From assembly GCA_030690175.1 (NCBI GenBank), contig JAUYHE010000006.1, forward strand, positions 1 to 42,607: a stretch of DNA of 42,607 bases. The letters run 5' to 3'. This document shows positions 6,428 through 15,609 of this stretch, one piece after another. The notes beneath the pieces were generated by a model. That model worked only from the letters and a program-made list of their open reading frames with translations. It made no database searches and was not told the origin of the DNA. The stretch's first letter is position 1, and every line of letters begins with the position of its first letter. This DNA is from a bacterium (GTDB lineage: Bacteria; Patescibacteriota; Microgenomatia; Woykebacterales; RBG-16-39-9b). Both the position numbers and the translations under genes were made by a program.

Positions 6428-8443
6428 TTAATCAGGCGTTACAAGAGGCTGCTTTTCCAATCCCTTTCTCAGACTTTTAGTGAAATTAACTTTTTGTTGG
6501 TTAAAAACTAAATTAGCTTCATTTCTGGCGGCGTTGATTAAAGGAAGGTCGGTTAACTCGGCAATTTTAAAGCTAGGTATTCCTGATTGGGCGGTGCCAA
6601 ATATATGTCCGGGACCGCGCATTTTTAAGTCTATCTTCGCTAGTTTCAGACCTAGGTGGTGTTTCTCCAATGAAGAAAGCCTTTCGATCACGTTTTCGGT
6701 ACTGCTTTCAGTAAAAAGCAAACAATACGCCTGCTGGTCACTTCGACCGACGCGACCGCGTAGTTGATGTAGAGACGCTAAGCCAAAGCGTTCTGCCGCC
6801 TCGATCATCATTACGGTGGCGTTTGGAACGTCAATTCCCACTTCGACAACTGGCGTGGCTACTAAAATATTCAGGTTGTTGTCTCTAAAATTTTCCAGGA
6901 CGATCTCCTTTTCGGAATGTTTCATTTTACCGTGCAGCAAGCCAAGTTTTAGATCTGGAAACACCTCTGTTTTAAGGTGACTATATTCTTCCTTGGCTGC
7001 TTTGGCTGTACTTAGCGTTTCCGAAGGTTCAATAATTGGGCAGATAATAAAGGCTTGCCTTTTTTCTAAAATTTTATTTCTCAAAAATTGATATGCTCTA
7101 TTTCTTTTCTCTGGTGGAACAACAAAAGTTTTTATCTTTTTTCTTCCTTGCGGTAGTTCGTCTAGGGTTGAGATATCCAGATCTCCAAATATTACTAAAG
7201 CGAGACTACGTGGTATTGGTGTTGCTGTCATTGTAAGCACGTGGGCCCTTTTTGCTTTGGTACGGAGCAGGGCTCTTTGCTCAACTCCAAAACGGTGTTG
7301 TTCATCGATAATGACCAGCGCCAGATTATCGAAAGTCACATTTTTGGATAAAATCGCGTGGGTGCCGACGATTATATCAAACGGCCCCCTCTTCTTACTA
7401 CTTGATGTTCGAATAGAAAGTTTTACACCCAAAGGAGAAAGGATACTAGTTAGGGTTTTGAGATGCTGCGCAGCAAGGATTTCTGTCGGCGCCATAAAAG
7501 CAGTCTGATAACCGTTGAGGTAAGCAACGTAGGCAGCAATAGCGGCAACCACTGTTTTACCACTGCCAACATCGCCCTGTAGAAGACGGTTCATAGATTT
7601 CCCAGCCGATAAATCGGCTAAAATTTCCTTTATAACTTTGTTTTGAGAAGAGGTAAGGTTGAACGGAAGGTTCGAAATAAGGGTGAGAATCTTTTCCTGA
7701 TGGATATTTAACGGCCTCGCTTTCACTAGTTTCTCCCAGGACGCCTTTCTCTCTATGGCCTGCAAACTAGTTATGAAGATTTCCTCAAATGCCAGGCGTC
7801 TTCGAGCTTGTTTGACTTGTTCTTCACTGTTTGGAAAATGAATTTGCCACAAAGCTTGCCTCTTTGTAATAAGGCTATTTCTAGATCTCGACTCACTTGA
7901 AAGGGTTTCATCAATTTTACCTACTACCATGGGTAACATTTCCTTTATCTTATTTCTTAACCATTTTGATGAAAGCCGGCTTGTTTCTGGATAAATAGGC
8001 ACCAGGCCTTTAGTGTGAAAACCACCTTTTGTACCGGGCTTGTTGAGTAATTCATAATCGGGATTAATTAACGTGGGCTTGTGAGAGAAATAATCAATCT
8101 TTCCAGCTAAGCCAATTTTAGCACCAGGAGTAACTGTTTTTACTAAAAATGGCTGGTTAAACCAAACAGCTTCAATACTTGCTGTTCCATCATTTATTGT
8201 CGCGAAGGTGAGGTTTTTACCATACCTAGTCCGAATATTTTGGATCTGCTCTACTTTTCCGGCTGTAGATACTCTCTCCCCTACTTTTAACGCGTTTATT
8301 TTTACGGGAGTGCCTAAATTCTCGTAACGAAAAGGATAGTGATGAACCAAATCTTCGACAGTCTCTATTTTTAATTTCTTTAGTCGGCTAGTGTGAAAAC
8401 TACCTACTTTTGGGATTTGTCCAATTGGAGTGTTTAGATTCAT
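6428..8443 (-). CDS. recG: ATP-dependent DNA helicase RecG
   Basis: A 671-aa superfamily-2 helicase that remodels stalled forks and branched DNA. An N-terminal wedge/OB region (about 45-130) is followed by Walker A GDVGSGKT (290-297), DEQH box (380-383), the TMTATPIPRS motif and the C-terminal helicase motif QLRGRVGRSDQQAYCLL. The TRG-type C-terminal region follows. Slightly shorter than E. coli RecG (693). It starts 6 bp after the small membrane-peptide gene. Confidence 0.96.
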   Translation of the reverse strand: MNLNTPIGQIPKVGSFHTSRLKKLKIETVEDLVHHYPFRYENLGTPVKINALKVGERVSTAGKVEQIQNIRTRYGKNLTFATINDGTASIEAVWFNQPFLVKTVTPGAKIGLAGKIDYFSHKPTLINPDYELLNKPGTKGGFHTKGLVPIYPETSRLSSKWLRNKIKEMLPMVVGKIDETLSSESRSRNSLITKRQALWQIHFPNSEEQVKQARRRLAFEEIFITSLQAIERKASWEKLVKARPLNIHQEKILTLISNLPFNLTSSQNKVIKEILADLSAGKSMNRLLQGDVGSGKTVVAAIAAYVAYLNGYQTAFMAPTEILAAQHLKTLTSILSPLGVKLSIRTSSSKKRGPFDIIVGTHAILSKNVTFDNLALVIIDEQHRFGVEQRALLRTKAKRAHVLTMTATPIPRSLALVIFGDLDISTLDELPQGRKKIKTFVVPPEKRNRAYQFLRNKILEKRQAFIICPIIEPSETLSTAKAAKEEYSHLKTEVFPDLKLGLLHGKMKHSEKEIVLENFRDNNLNILVATPVVEVGIDVPNATVMMIEAAERFGLASLHQLRGRVGRSDQQAYCLLFTESSTENVIERLSSLEKHHLGLKLAKIDLKMRGPGHIFGTAQSGIPSFKIAELTDLPLINAARNEANLVFNQQKVNFTKSLRKGLEKQPLVTPD

Positions 8444-8449
8444 TACTCA

Positions 8450-8557
8450 TTAGCTCGCGCCCAGGGGGATGTACAAAAATGGCAACACGATTAATCCAGC
8501 GATTATGATGATGGTGATTACTACCCAGATCCACTTATTTTTTCTAATAAAATTCAT
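8450..8557 (-). CDS. 35-residue membrane peptide between tyrS and recG
   Basis: An ATG-initiated ORF of 35 codons, not similar to anything I recognise. The peptide starts MNFIRKNKWIWVVITIIII and ends GLIVLPFLYIPLGAS: a basic N-terminus followed by one strongly hydrophobic helix, the look of a small inner-membrane protein. The ATG is one base after the tyrS stop and the stop is 6 bp before the recG start, so it fits exactly into the operon, which argues that it is real. A weak TTTGGA precedes the start. Function unknown. Confidence 0.6.
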   Translation of the reverse strand: MNFIRKNKWIWVVITIIIIAGLIVLPFLYIPLGAS

Positions 8558-8558
8558 A

Positions 8559-9761
8559 TTATTTCCAAATAATTTTTACTGACTTCCTCTTACCCACGTC
8601 GATAATAGTTTCGTTACCACTAATTTTTTTAATTAATTCTCGTGGATTGGCAACGAGCCGGCCGTCAACTTTTAAACCGCTGCTGCTTGCTAGTCTTACT
8701 GTTTCTGACACGCTGGAAGTTGCGCCAGAAATAGTAGCTAAAGACGCGTATGAAATAGGTAAAATAGAGCGTGATTGCACGGACGTTTGAACTGTACTGG
8801 TACGCTTCCCTTTTTGAAAAACTCTTTCGAATTCGATCGCGGCGGTTTTTGCGATTTTGTTACCGTTATAAATGCGCACGATCTCGTAGGCTAATTTTTT
8901 CTTAGCCTCCATTGGATTTAGCTCGACCTTTTTAATACTTGATTCAATTTTGCTAATTTCTGCATCGGAAATATCGGTCGCTAATTTCAGATATTTTATT
9001 ATCAAATTATCATTTATTGACATTATTTTACCGTACATATCATTTGGGTCGTTATCGATGTCCACCGTGTTATTGAAGGACTTACTCATTTTTCGGCCGT
9101 CAGTACCCTCCAAAAGTGGAGTCGTGATTACCAGTTTTTCTTTGGTTTTGTATATCTTTACTAGTTCTCGGCCAATGAGCATATTAAAGGTTTGATCAGT
9201 TGCCCCAATTTCTACATCTGCGTCCAAGGCCACACTATCGTAACCTTGTAATAATGGGTAGAGAAATTCCGAAACTGAAATAGGGTTCCCCTTTTTTAAC
9301 CTTTCCTGAAACAAATCCCTTTCCAATAACTGGGCTAGGGTAACGTGACTCACAATTTCGAGGAATTCTCTCGAATTTATTTTGTCCCACCAGGTTGAAT
9401 TATAAGTTATTTTGGGCGGATTGCTTGAAAAGCTAAGAATTTTTTGAACTTGGTTTTTGTAAGTATTGCTGTTTTTGACTATCTGTTCGCTGGTTAACAC
9501 CGGTCGTCGGGTATCTCTGCCAGAGGGGTCGCCAATCGCTCCAGTAAAATCTCCAACTACCAGAGTTACTTTATGGCCAAGATTTTGAAAGCTTTTTAGT
9601 AGCCGCAGCGGCACCGCGTGTCCAATATGAATTTTGGCGCCAGTGGGATCAATACCAAAATAAATCCGCAGTTTACGCCCACTTTTAAGCACTTCTTCGA
9701 GGCTTTCTTTTGATGGATAAATGTGTTCTGTCAACCGAAAAATTTGTGTTAAATCTGTCAT
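8559..9761 (-). CDS. tyrS: Tyrosyl-tRNA synthetase
   Basis: A 400-aa class I synthetase charging tRNA-Tyr. The HIGH signature IHIGHAV (HIGH 45-48) and KMSKS (224-228) are intact. The Tyr-binding region (YFGIDPTGAKIHIG) is of the bacterial type. A C-terminal S4-like RNA-binding domain (last about 65 residues, with SSGLKVDGRLVANPRELI) completes it. First gene of a minus-strand unit with the small membrane peptide and recG; divergent from the penicillin-binding protein gene, 50 bp away. Confidence 0.96.
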   Translation of the reverse strand: MTDLTQIFRLTEHIYPSKESLEEVLKSGRKLRIYFGIDPTGAKIHIGHAVPLRLLKSFQNLGHKVTLVVGDFTGAIGDPSGRDTRRPVLTSEQIVKNSNTYKNQVQKILSFSSNPPKITYNSTWWDKINSREFLEIVSHVTLAQLLERDLFQERLKKGNPISVSEFLYPLLQGYDSVALDADVEIGATDQTFNMLIGRELVKIYKTKEKLVITTPLLEGTDGRKMSKSFNNTVDIDNDPNDMYGKIMSINDNLIIKYLKLATDISDAEISKIESSIKKVELNPMEAKKKLAYEIVRIYNGNKIAKTAAIEFERVFQKGKRTSTVQTSVQSRSILPISYASLATISGATSSVSETVRLASSSGLKVDGRLVANPRELIKKISGNETIIDVGKRKSVKIIWK

Positions 9762-9764
9762 ATC

Positions 9765-9794
9765 TTCACATATTATCGATTTTTGTGGTATAAT
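9765..9794 (+). promoter_or_regulatory. Promoter of the penicillin-binding protein gene
   Basis: TTCACA (9765-9770), 18 bp, then an extended -10 TGGTATAAT (9786-9794). The ATG follows 17 bp later without a clear Shine-Dalgarno sequence. Confidence 0.7.
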
Positions 9795-9811
9795 ACAACC
9801 TTTGATAAACT

Positions 9812-12343
9812 ATGAATCCTTCTTTTACACCGGTTCCCCCTCGCATTAAAAAAATTCTTTCGCGTCGTAAGTCAAGACGCTGGCGTCTTCGGATAATTAG
9901 CGGTTTAATTACCGCGGGATTCGTTTTTTTGGTTCTTTTTGTTGTCATAGGCATAGTTGCCTTTGGTTTTTTTGCTAGAAACCTGCCATCACCAAATAAG
10001 CTTTCCGAGCGCAATTTTGAACAATCCACCAAGATTTATGACCGCAATGGAGTACTACTTTATAACGTTTTTGGTGATCAAAACCGCACTTTGGTGAAAC
10101 TAGATAAAATACCAAAGGATCTACAACACGCAACCGTGGCTATTGAGGACAGAAATTTTTACAAACACAAGGGATTTGATTTCTTTGGTCTTGCTCGTGT
10201 CCTGAAAGACGCTGTCTTTAAGAAAAAAATCACCGGGGGGTCTACTCTTACCCAACAGTTGGTTAAAAACGCCCTGCTTACACCGGAAAGAACCATTACT
10301 CGGAAGGCAAAGGAATTTATTTTGGCGGTTCAAATAGAGAGACGGTATAACAAAGACGAAATATTACAAATTTACCTAAACGAGATTCCTTACGGGGGTA
10401 CCGCTTGGGGGGCGGAAGCAGCTTCAGACCAATATTTTGGTAAACATGTTTGGGAATTAAATCTGGTTGAAAGCGCGATTTTGGCTGGTTTGCCGCAATT
10501 ACCCACGGTGTATTCCCCTTTTGGTTCAGATCCAGAAGCGTATATAAACAGAACAAAAGATGTATTACGAAGAATGAGGGAGGATAAATATATTACTAAG
10601 GAACAAGAAAAAAAATCTATTGAGCAATTGCCAAAGGTAAAATTTGCTGCTTTTGGTCAAGGTATCAAGGCCCCGCATTTTTCAATCTACGTAAAAAATC
10701 TTCTTGAGCAAAAATACGGCACACAAGTAGTCCAGGAAGGGGGGCTAAACGTAACGACGACGCTTGATCTAAAACTTCAAGACATGGCCCAAAAGGCAGT
10801 TCGTGATCAAGTTGCCGCCGAAGCAAGTTTGCGGGTGGGTAATGGTGCGGCGGTGATTGAAAATGTGAGAACTGGCGAGATCCTAGCTTGGGTTGGTTCG
10901 AAAGACTATTTCGCGAAAGATATTCCGGGCCAATTTGACATTGTATCCCAAGCCATAAGACAGCCTGGTAGTGCCCTAAAACCATTTAATTACCTAACTG
11001 GATTTGAAAAGGGCTACAACCCGGCAACCATGTATTTGGATATTCGTACCGATTTTGGTGGCGGTTATCACCCTGGTAACTATGACGACCGAGAACACGG
11101 CGCTCTCGCCGTCAGGTACGCGCTAGGTAATTCATATAATATACCCGCGGTTAAAATGTTAGCTGTGAACAGCCTGGAGGGGATGCTAGACACTCTAAAA
11201 AGAGTTGGTATTACGACTCTAAATGACCCGTCTCAATACGGGCTTTCACTTACTTTGGGCGGAGGCGCCATTAAATTAAAAGAGCTTACCAATGCCTATG
11301 CTGTCCTGGGTAATGGTGGAAAACTAGTTTCTCCAACAGTTATTTTAAAGGTCACCGACAACGATGGTAGTGTTATCGAAGAATACAAACCACCAAAGAG
11401 CCAAAAGCAAGTTGTCAAGCCAGAACATGCATATCTTATTAATAATATATTATCTGATCCGAGCGCAAAATACGCTGGTTATGGTACTTACTGGGCGGGG
11501 CTACTTAATTTTAGGAAAGATATTGCTGTAAAAACCGGAACAAGCGAGCAAAAAATAGATAACTGGACGTTTGGCTACTCTCCTACCTACGTAATTGGTA
11601 CATGGGTGGGAAACAATGACAACTCGCCCATGCACCCTTCTCTCTCGTCCGGAATTACTGGTGCAGCGCCGATTTATCGCACAATTTCAGCCCAACTTTT
11701 TGCCGATAAAAAAGTTGAGAATTGGGATAGACCCCCTGGTGTCGTAAATGCCCAAGTAGATGCCGTGTCAGGTATGAAGCCTGGAAAGCACAGCGGTCAG
11801 TTAAAAACAGAGGTATTCACGAAATGGCAGGTTCCTAGCCAAGAGGATGATATGCACAAAGAAGTACGGATCTGCAAACCAACTGGACTTCTGGCAAATG
11901 ATTCTTGTGAGGCGGCCGGAAAAGCGACCACGCAGGTTTATTTGGTAATGTACGACCCTTACACCAAAATATTTAGACCGTCCTTCAAGTATTGCCAGCC
12001 CTGCCCACCGACCCAGACAGATCCAAATGTATATACTCCAAAAGCAGATAACCTAACTGTCGTAATTACTACCCCAGAAGATAATGATCATGTTGGTAGC
12101 GCCTTTTCGGTAGTTGCCCAAGTTTCTGGACCAAATAAAATACTAGCCGTTCAGTTTTACCTAGATGATACCCTTAAATTTGAGAAGACGTCCGCTCCAT
12201 ACTCGGTTACTTTTTCAGGGTTATCGCCTGGGGATCACAAAATAAAAGTAATTGCTTTTGATGATGCTGGAGATTCGGTCGAAAAATCAATTGACGTAAC
12301 TGTAGGTGGTGGAGTCCCGCTTCTAACCAAGCCGCCTCCTTAA
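9812..12343 (+). CDS. Class A penicillin-binding protein (transglycosylase/transpeptidase)
   Basis: An 843-aa bifunctional peptidoglycan synthase. A basic cytoplasmic tail (1-28) and a membrane helix (29-54) precede the GT51 glycosyltransferase domain, with catalytic Glu112 in IEDRNFYKHKG and GGSTLTQQLVKN (142-153). The transpeptidase domain carries SALK (387-390), SYN (441-443) and KTGTS (574-578), so both activities look intact. After a Cys-containing linker (CKPTG, CEAAG, YCQPC) the C-terminus (about 755-835) is an Ig-like beta-sandwich domain, likely wall-binding. Acts on lipid II outside the membrane. Single gene flanked by minus-strand operons. Confidence 0.94.
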   Translation: MNPSFTPVPPRIKKILSRRKSRRWRLRIISGLITAGFVFLVLFVVIGIVAFGFFARNLPSPNKLSERNFEQSTKIYDRNGVLLYNVFGDQNRTLVKLDKIPKDLQHATVAIEDRNFYKHKGFDFFGLARVLKDAVFKKKITGGSTLTQQLVKNALLTPERTITRKAKEFILAVQIERRYNKDEILQIYLNEIPYGGTAWGAEAASDQYFGKHVWELNLVESAILAGLPQLPTVYSPFGSDPEAYINRTKDVLRRMREDKYITKEQEKKSIEQLPKVKFAAFGQGIKAPHFSIYVKNLLEQKYGTQVVQEGGLNVTTTLDLKLQDMAQKAVRDQVAAEASLRVGNGAAVIENVRTGEILAWVGSKDYFAKDIPGQFDIVSQAIRQPGSALKPFNYLTGFEKGYNPATMYLDIRTDFGGGYHPGNYDDREHGALAVRYALGNSYNIPAVKMLAVNSLEGMLDTLKRVGITTLNDPSQYGLSLTLGGGAIKLKELTNAYAVLGNGGKLVSPTVILKVTDNDGSVIEEYKPPKSQKQVVKPEHAYLINNILSDPSAKYAGYGTYWAGLLNFRKDIAVKTGTSEQKIDNWTFGYSPTYVIGTWVGNNDNSPMHPSLSSGITGAAPIYRTISAQLFADKKVENWDRPPGVVNAQVDAVSGMKPGKHSGQLKTEVFTKWQVPSQEDDMHKEVRICKPTGLLANDSCEAAGKATTQVYLVMYDPYTKIFRPSFKYCQPCPPTQTDPNVYTPKADNLTVVITTPEDNDHVGSAFSVVAQVSGPNKILAVQFYLDDTLKFEKTSAPYSVTFSGLSPGDHKIKVIAFDDAGDSVEKSIDVTVGGGVPLLTKPPP

Positions 12344-12347
12344 CAGG

Positions 12348-14357
12348 CTAATTTGCCTTACCTTCCCGTATTATCACTCCGATTTTGACGAGCTCATCCA
12401 ATACTTGTTTTCTTATTTTTGCAATGTCAGCCTTATCTAAAGTACGACGTTGGGCAAAGTACTCGACACCAAGGAGTACGGCTCGCTTGTTGCCAAGTCT
12501 AGTATCCTCCAGAAGTTCTAAGCTGTAAAAATTTTTACCAGCTGCGGATTTGACGGCCTCATAAACACGCGCAAAAGGAAGGCTGTCGGGTAAAAACAGA
12601 GAAATATTTTCCTTGAGGGTAGGGAATTTGTGGATAGGGTGATAAAAAGGTTGAGTAGACATACTTTCCAGAGAGTCTTGATCTAATTCAAAGGCAAATA
12701 CAGGTGCGGTAATACCTATTTTGTTTAAAATGGTGCCTTCTACATCACCAAAAAAGCCCAATAGTTTAGAGCCAGAAAAAACATTAGCCGAATTCACACC
12801 CAAAGGTCCTTTACTTTCAGTTTTTTCAAACCGAAGGTCAGAAATACTTAGTTTTTTTAAAGCAGTTTCTAAAATCCCTTTAGCCTCTGCAAAATCTCGG
12901 CCGACAAAAACAGCACCAATTTTGTTTGGTTGATAATAAAGATCTGCAGCCTTTTTTTCCTTGGAAAAGACTTTGCCAGTTTCAAACAAAGAAAAACGAT
13001 CAAAATTTGCAACGTTTAAAGCAGCCGCCTCAACAAGTCCGATAAGTAATGTTGGTCGGAGATATTCAAAATCTATTACCAGACGGTTAGATATCTTTAG
13101 CGTTTCTTGCGTGGAGAGACCAAAGTTATCCAGCACTTGTCCACTGGTAAGTGAGCTGGAGTAGATTTCTTTAAGGCCTACACTTGAGAGCGCCTCTTTT
13201 ACCTGCTTCTCAAAATTTATTTGCTGGCTAGTTTCAATTGGTGGGCTACCGACAGGTAAAACCCTTGGAAAATTATTATAACCATAAATCCGGCCAACTT
13301 CTTCGGTGATATCAATTGGATCCTCAATGTCCGTTCTAAAAGTAGGTATTATTACTTTTAATATTTTTTCTTTCGTTGAAGTTTGCTGATTTACTGCAAA
13401 TCCAAGGCGCTTCAAAATATCAATAATCACCGGTCCGCTTATTTTGAGGCCAAGAACGTTTCTAATTAAAGATTCGGGTACTAGTAAGGATCTTTCCCTA
13501 ACCGGATAGTTAACGCTTTTTATAGAGGACGTCAACCGGCCAGAGACTATCGTTTGAATAAGATGTACGCTTCTCTCAAAGGCGTAGCGGTGACCAATTG
13601 GATCTAATTTCTTTTCAAAACGGTTTGAAGCTTCTGACCGCAGCCCTAGAGACGCCGAAGTGCGTCGAATTGAAAGAGGGTCATATAAGGGTACGTGAAG
13701 GACGACGGTTTCTGTACCCGTACTGACCTCGCTACTTTCGCTTCCCATTAGCCCAGCCAGGTCGATTATTTTTTCCTCGTCCTCAATAATGATTGCCCCA
13801 GCAGGTAAATCACGTCCGATACCATCCAAGGTAACAATTTTCTCTCCTTCAAGCGAAGAACGAAGTCGCATTTTCCCCTTGATCTTATCGTAATCAAAAG
13901 CGTGCATGGGTTGGCCAGTTTCGATCATAACGTAATTCGTGACGTCAACGATGTTATTGATACTCCTGACCCCGGATTTTTCGAGTCGAGAAACAAGCCA
14001 AGAGGGCGAGCTACCGACTCGGATGTTATCAATTACACCGAGGCTGTAAAAGGGACAAAGTTTATTTTCAGTTACTGTCAGCTCTACCTTTTTACCATCT
14101 TTACCAATACTGGTATCAGTAAATACGTCTGGAACAGTTAGTTTTTCTTTATAAATAGCCGCTATTTCCCTGGCGACTCCAATGACCGACAAGCAGTCCG
14201 CGCGGTTGGGAGTGATTTCAAAATCAAAAACTGTATCACCAGAAATATTTTCAATACTTTCAACTTTTGTCCCGGAAAGTTGTAAATCTTCAGCAAGACG
14301 CTCCGCTGGATTATTTATTTTTACGAAATCTTCTAGCCAAGAAATAGGTAGCTTCAT
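12348..14357 (-). CDS. pheT: Phenylalanyl-tRNA synthetase beta subunit, lacking the N-terminal tRNA-binding domain
   Basis: A 669-aa beta subunit of the heterotetrameric PheRS. The start MKLPISWLEDFVKINN and the B3/B4 editing region (QPMHAFDYDK), B5, and a C-terminal ferredoxin-like anticodon-binding domain (HKFPTLKENISLFLPD...) are present. The EMAP-II-like OB fold that normally sits between about residues 40 and 150 is missing: the sequence jumps from SGTKVESIENISGD straight to FEITPNRADCL. This explains the length of 669 instead of about 790-800. Starts 3 bp after pheS. Confidence 0.95.
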   Translation of the reverse strand: MKLPISWLEDFVKINNPAERLAEDLQLSGTKVESIENISGDTVFDFEITPNRADCLSVIGVAREIAAIYKEKLTVPDVFTDTSIGKDGKKVELTVTENKLCPFYSLGVIDNIRVGSSPSWLVSRLEKSGVRSINNIVDVTNYVMIETGQPMHAFDYDKIKGKMRLRSSLEGEKIVTLDGIGRDLPAGAIIIEDEEKIIDLAGLMGSESSEVSTGTETVVLHVPLYDPLSIRRTSASLGLRSEASNRFEKKLDPIGHRYAFERSVHLIQTIVSGRLTSSIKSVNYPVRERSLLVPESLIRNVLGLKISGPVIIDILKRLGFAVNQQTSTKEKILKVIIPTFRTDIEDPIDITEEVGRIYGYNNFPRVLPVGSPPIETSQQINFEKQVKEALSSVGLKEIYSSSLTSGQVLDNFGLSTQETLKISNRLVIDFEYLRPTLLIGLVEAAALNVANFDRFSLFETGKVFSKEKKAADLYYQPNKIGAVFVGRDFAEAKGILETALKKLSISDLRFEKTESKGPLGVNSANVFSGSKLLGFFGDVEGTILNKIGITAPVFAFELDQDSLESMSTQPFYHPIHKFPTLKENISLFLPDSLPFARVYEAVKSAAGKNFYSLELLEDTRLGNKRAVLLGVEYFAQRRTLDKADIAKIRKQVLDELVKIGVIIREGKAN

Positions 14358-14360
14358 TTT

Positions 14361-15332
14361 TTAAAATTGGGTGAGAAATCGCAGGTCGTTCTTGTAGAGA
14401 ACTCTTATATCGTGGATTCCGTACTTAATCATTGCCAATCGATCAAGCCCCATGCCAAAGGCCCAACCGCGGAATTTATCTTGGTCAATTTTGCCGTTTT
14501 TTAACACATTTGGGTGGACCATGCCAGCACCTAGGATCTCAATCCACCCTTTTTCAGGATGAAACACTTCGACCTCAATCGAAGGTTCAGTATAAGGAAA
14601 ATTGTGCCCGTAAATTCTAATTTTAGACTTCTCGCCGAAAAATTTTTTTGCAAAATAATCTAAACTACCTAATAGGTCTGTCATACTCGTTGTCGCATCT
14701 ACTAGCAAACCTTCCAGTTGATAAAAGGACGGTAGGTGGGTAGCATCTGGCATATCGCGTCGGTAAGCTCGGCCGGGAAAAAGAACCCTTACTGGCGGCT
14801 GATGAGTTTCCAAATACCTAACCTGCATATTACTGGTGTGAGTGCGTAGAAGCGTATCTGTATTTATATAATAAGTTTGTTGGACATCTCTAGCTGGGTG
14901 ATCCGGAGGCATATTTAACTTCTGAAAATTATAAAGATCGCTATCAACTTCGGGCCCATCTACCCAACTAAAACCAAGATAGTGAAAAATCGCCTTCACC
15001 TCTTCAATTACTAAAGTGAGCGGGTGCAAACTACCAACGTCGGTTTTTTTACCCGGAGTAGTAACATCTACATCTGGTCTAATTTTTTCTGATTCGGTTT
15101 TGGTTTTATCGGCTAAAACCCTTTCGATTGCTGAGCGGACCTCGGTGACTTTTGATCCAATCCCCCGTCTTTTAGATACAGGAAGTTTTGGAATCTCCTG
15201 AGTGACCCTTACAAGAAAACCGTTCCGGCGACCTAAGTATTTTATACGTAGTTGGTCAATATCTCTGGGAATTTTGACACCCTGCGCTTCCTCGTAAAAA
15301 TTAGAAAGAATTTTATCCAGATCTATCTTCAT
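14361..15332 (-). CDS. pheS: Phenylalanyl-tRNA synthetase alpha subunit
   Basis: A 323-aa class II catalytic subunit. An N-terminal coiled-coil tRNA-binding arm (about 1-85) is followed by the class II motifs: RTHTSNMQVRYLE, FPGRAYRRD (motif 2), FYQLEGLLVD, and GMGLDRLAMIKYG (motif 3). Standard length. Preceded by a promoter and a terminator-like hairpin in the leader, so expression is probably set by attenuation. Followed at once by pheT. Confidence 0.96.
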   Translation of the reverse strand: MKIDLDKILSNFYEEAQGVKIPRDIDQLRIKYLGRRNGFLVRVTQEIPKLPVSKRRGIGSKVTEVRSAIERVLADKTKTESEKIRPDVDVTTPGKKTDVGSLHPLTLVIEEVKAIFHYLGFSWVDGPEVDSDLYNFQKLNMPPDHPARDVQQTYYINTDTLLRTHTSNMQVRYLETHQPPVRVLFPGRAYRRDMPDATHLPSFYQLEGLLVDATTSMTDLLGSLDYFAKKFFGEKSKIRIYGHNFPYTEPSIEVEVFHPEKGWIEILGAGMVHPNVLKNGKIDQDKFRGWAFGMGLDRLAMIKYGIHDIRVLYKNDLRFLTQF

Positions 15333-15384
15333 ATATCACTCTGATTCTATCATAGTGCTGGTTGAGATTAGAAGGGATTAATCT

Positions 15385-15450
15385 AAAAAAAAATTAGCCC
15401 CAAAATGGGAAGCTCACGCCTGCCCTACATGAGCTCCCCAACTTGGGGCC
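15385..15450 (-). terminator. Intrinsic terminator / attenuator in the pheST leader
   Basis: Minus-strand RNA from 15450: GCCCCAA pairs with TTGGGGC, and inside this GGGAGCTCA pairs with TGAGCTTCC, leaving a 13-base loop. A run of nine T (15393-15385) follows. It lies downstream of a near-perfect promoter (15496-15468) and upstream of the pheS ATG at 15332, so RNA polymerase must pass it to express pheST. It may also end rpmI-rplT transcripts. Confidence 0.75.
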
Positions 15451-15467
15451 AAAAAAACAGTGCATAA

Positions 15468-15496
15468 ATTTTAGCATGGTATGTCAGTGATGTCAA
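15468..15496 (-). promoter_or_regulatory. Promoter of pheST
   Basis: Minus strand: TTGACA (15496-15491), 17 bp, TAAAAT (15473-15468). The predicted transcript start near 15461 is about 11 bases before the attenuator stem. Confidence 0.75.
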
Positions 15497-15609
15497 GACT
15501 ATAAGTCTGATATGAGCCAATATTGGCCGTAGAAATCTAGCGAGTGTCAAATATTCTTCGAGTATAGTTAATATCTATCAGTTAGTGATAAACCTAGGAG
15601 ACAAAGTAA

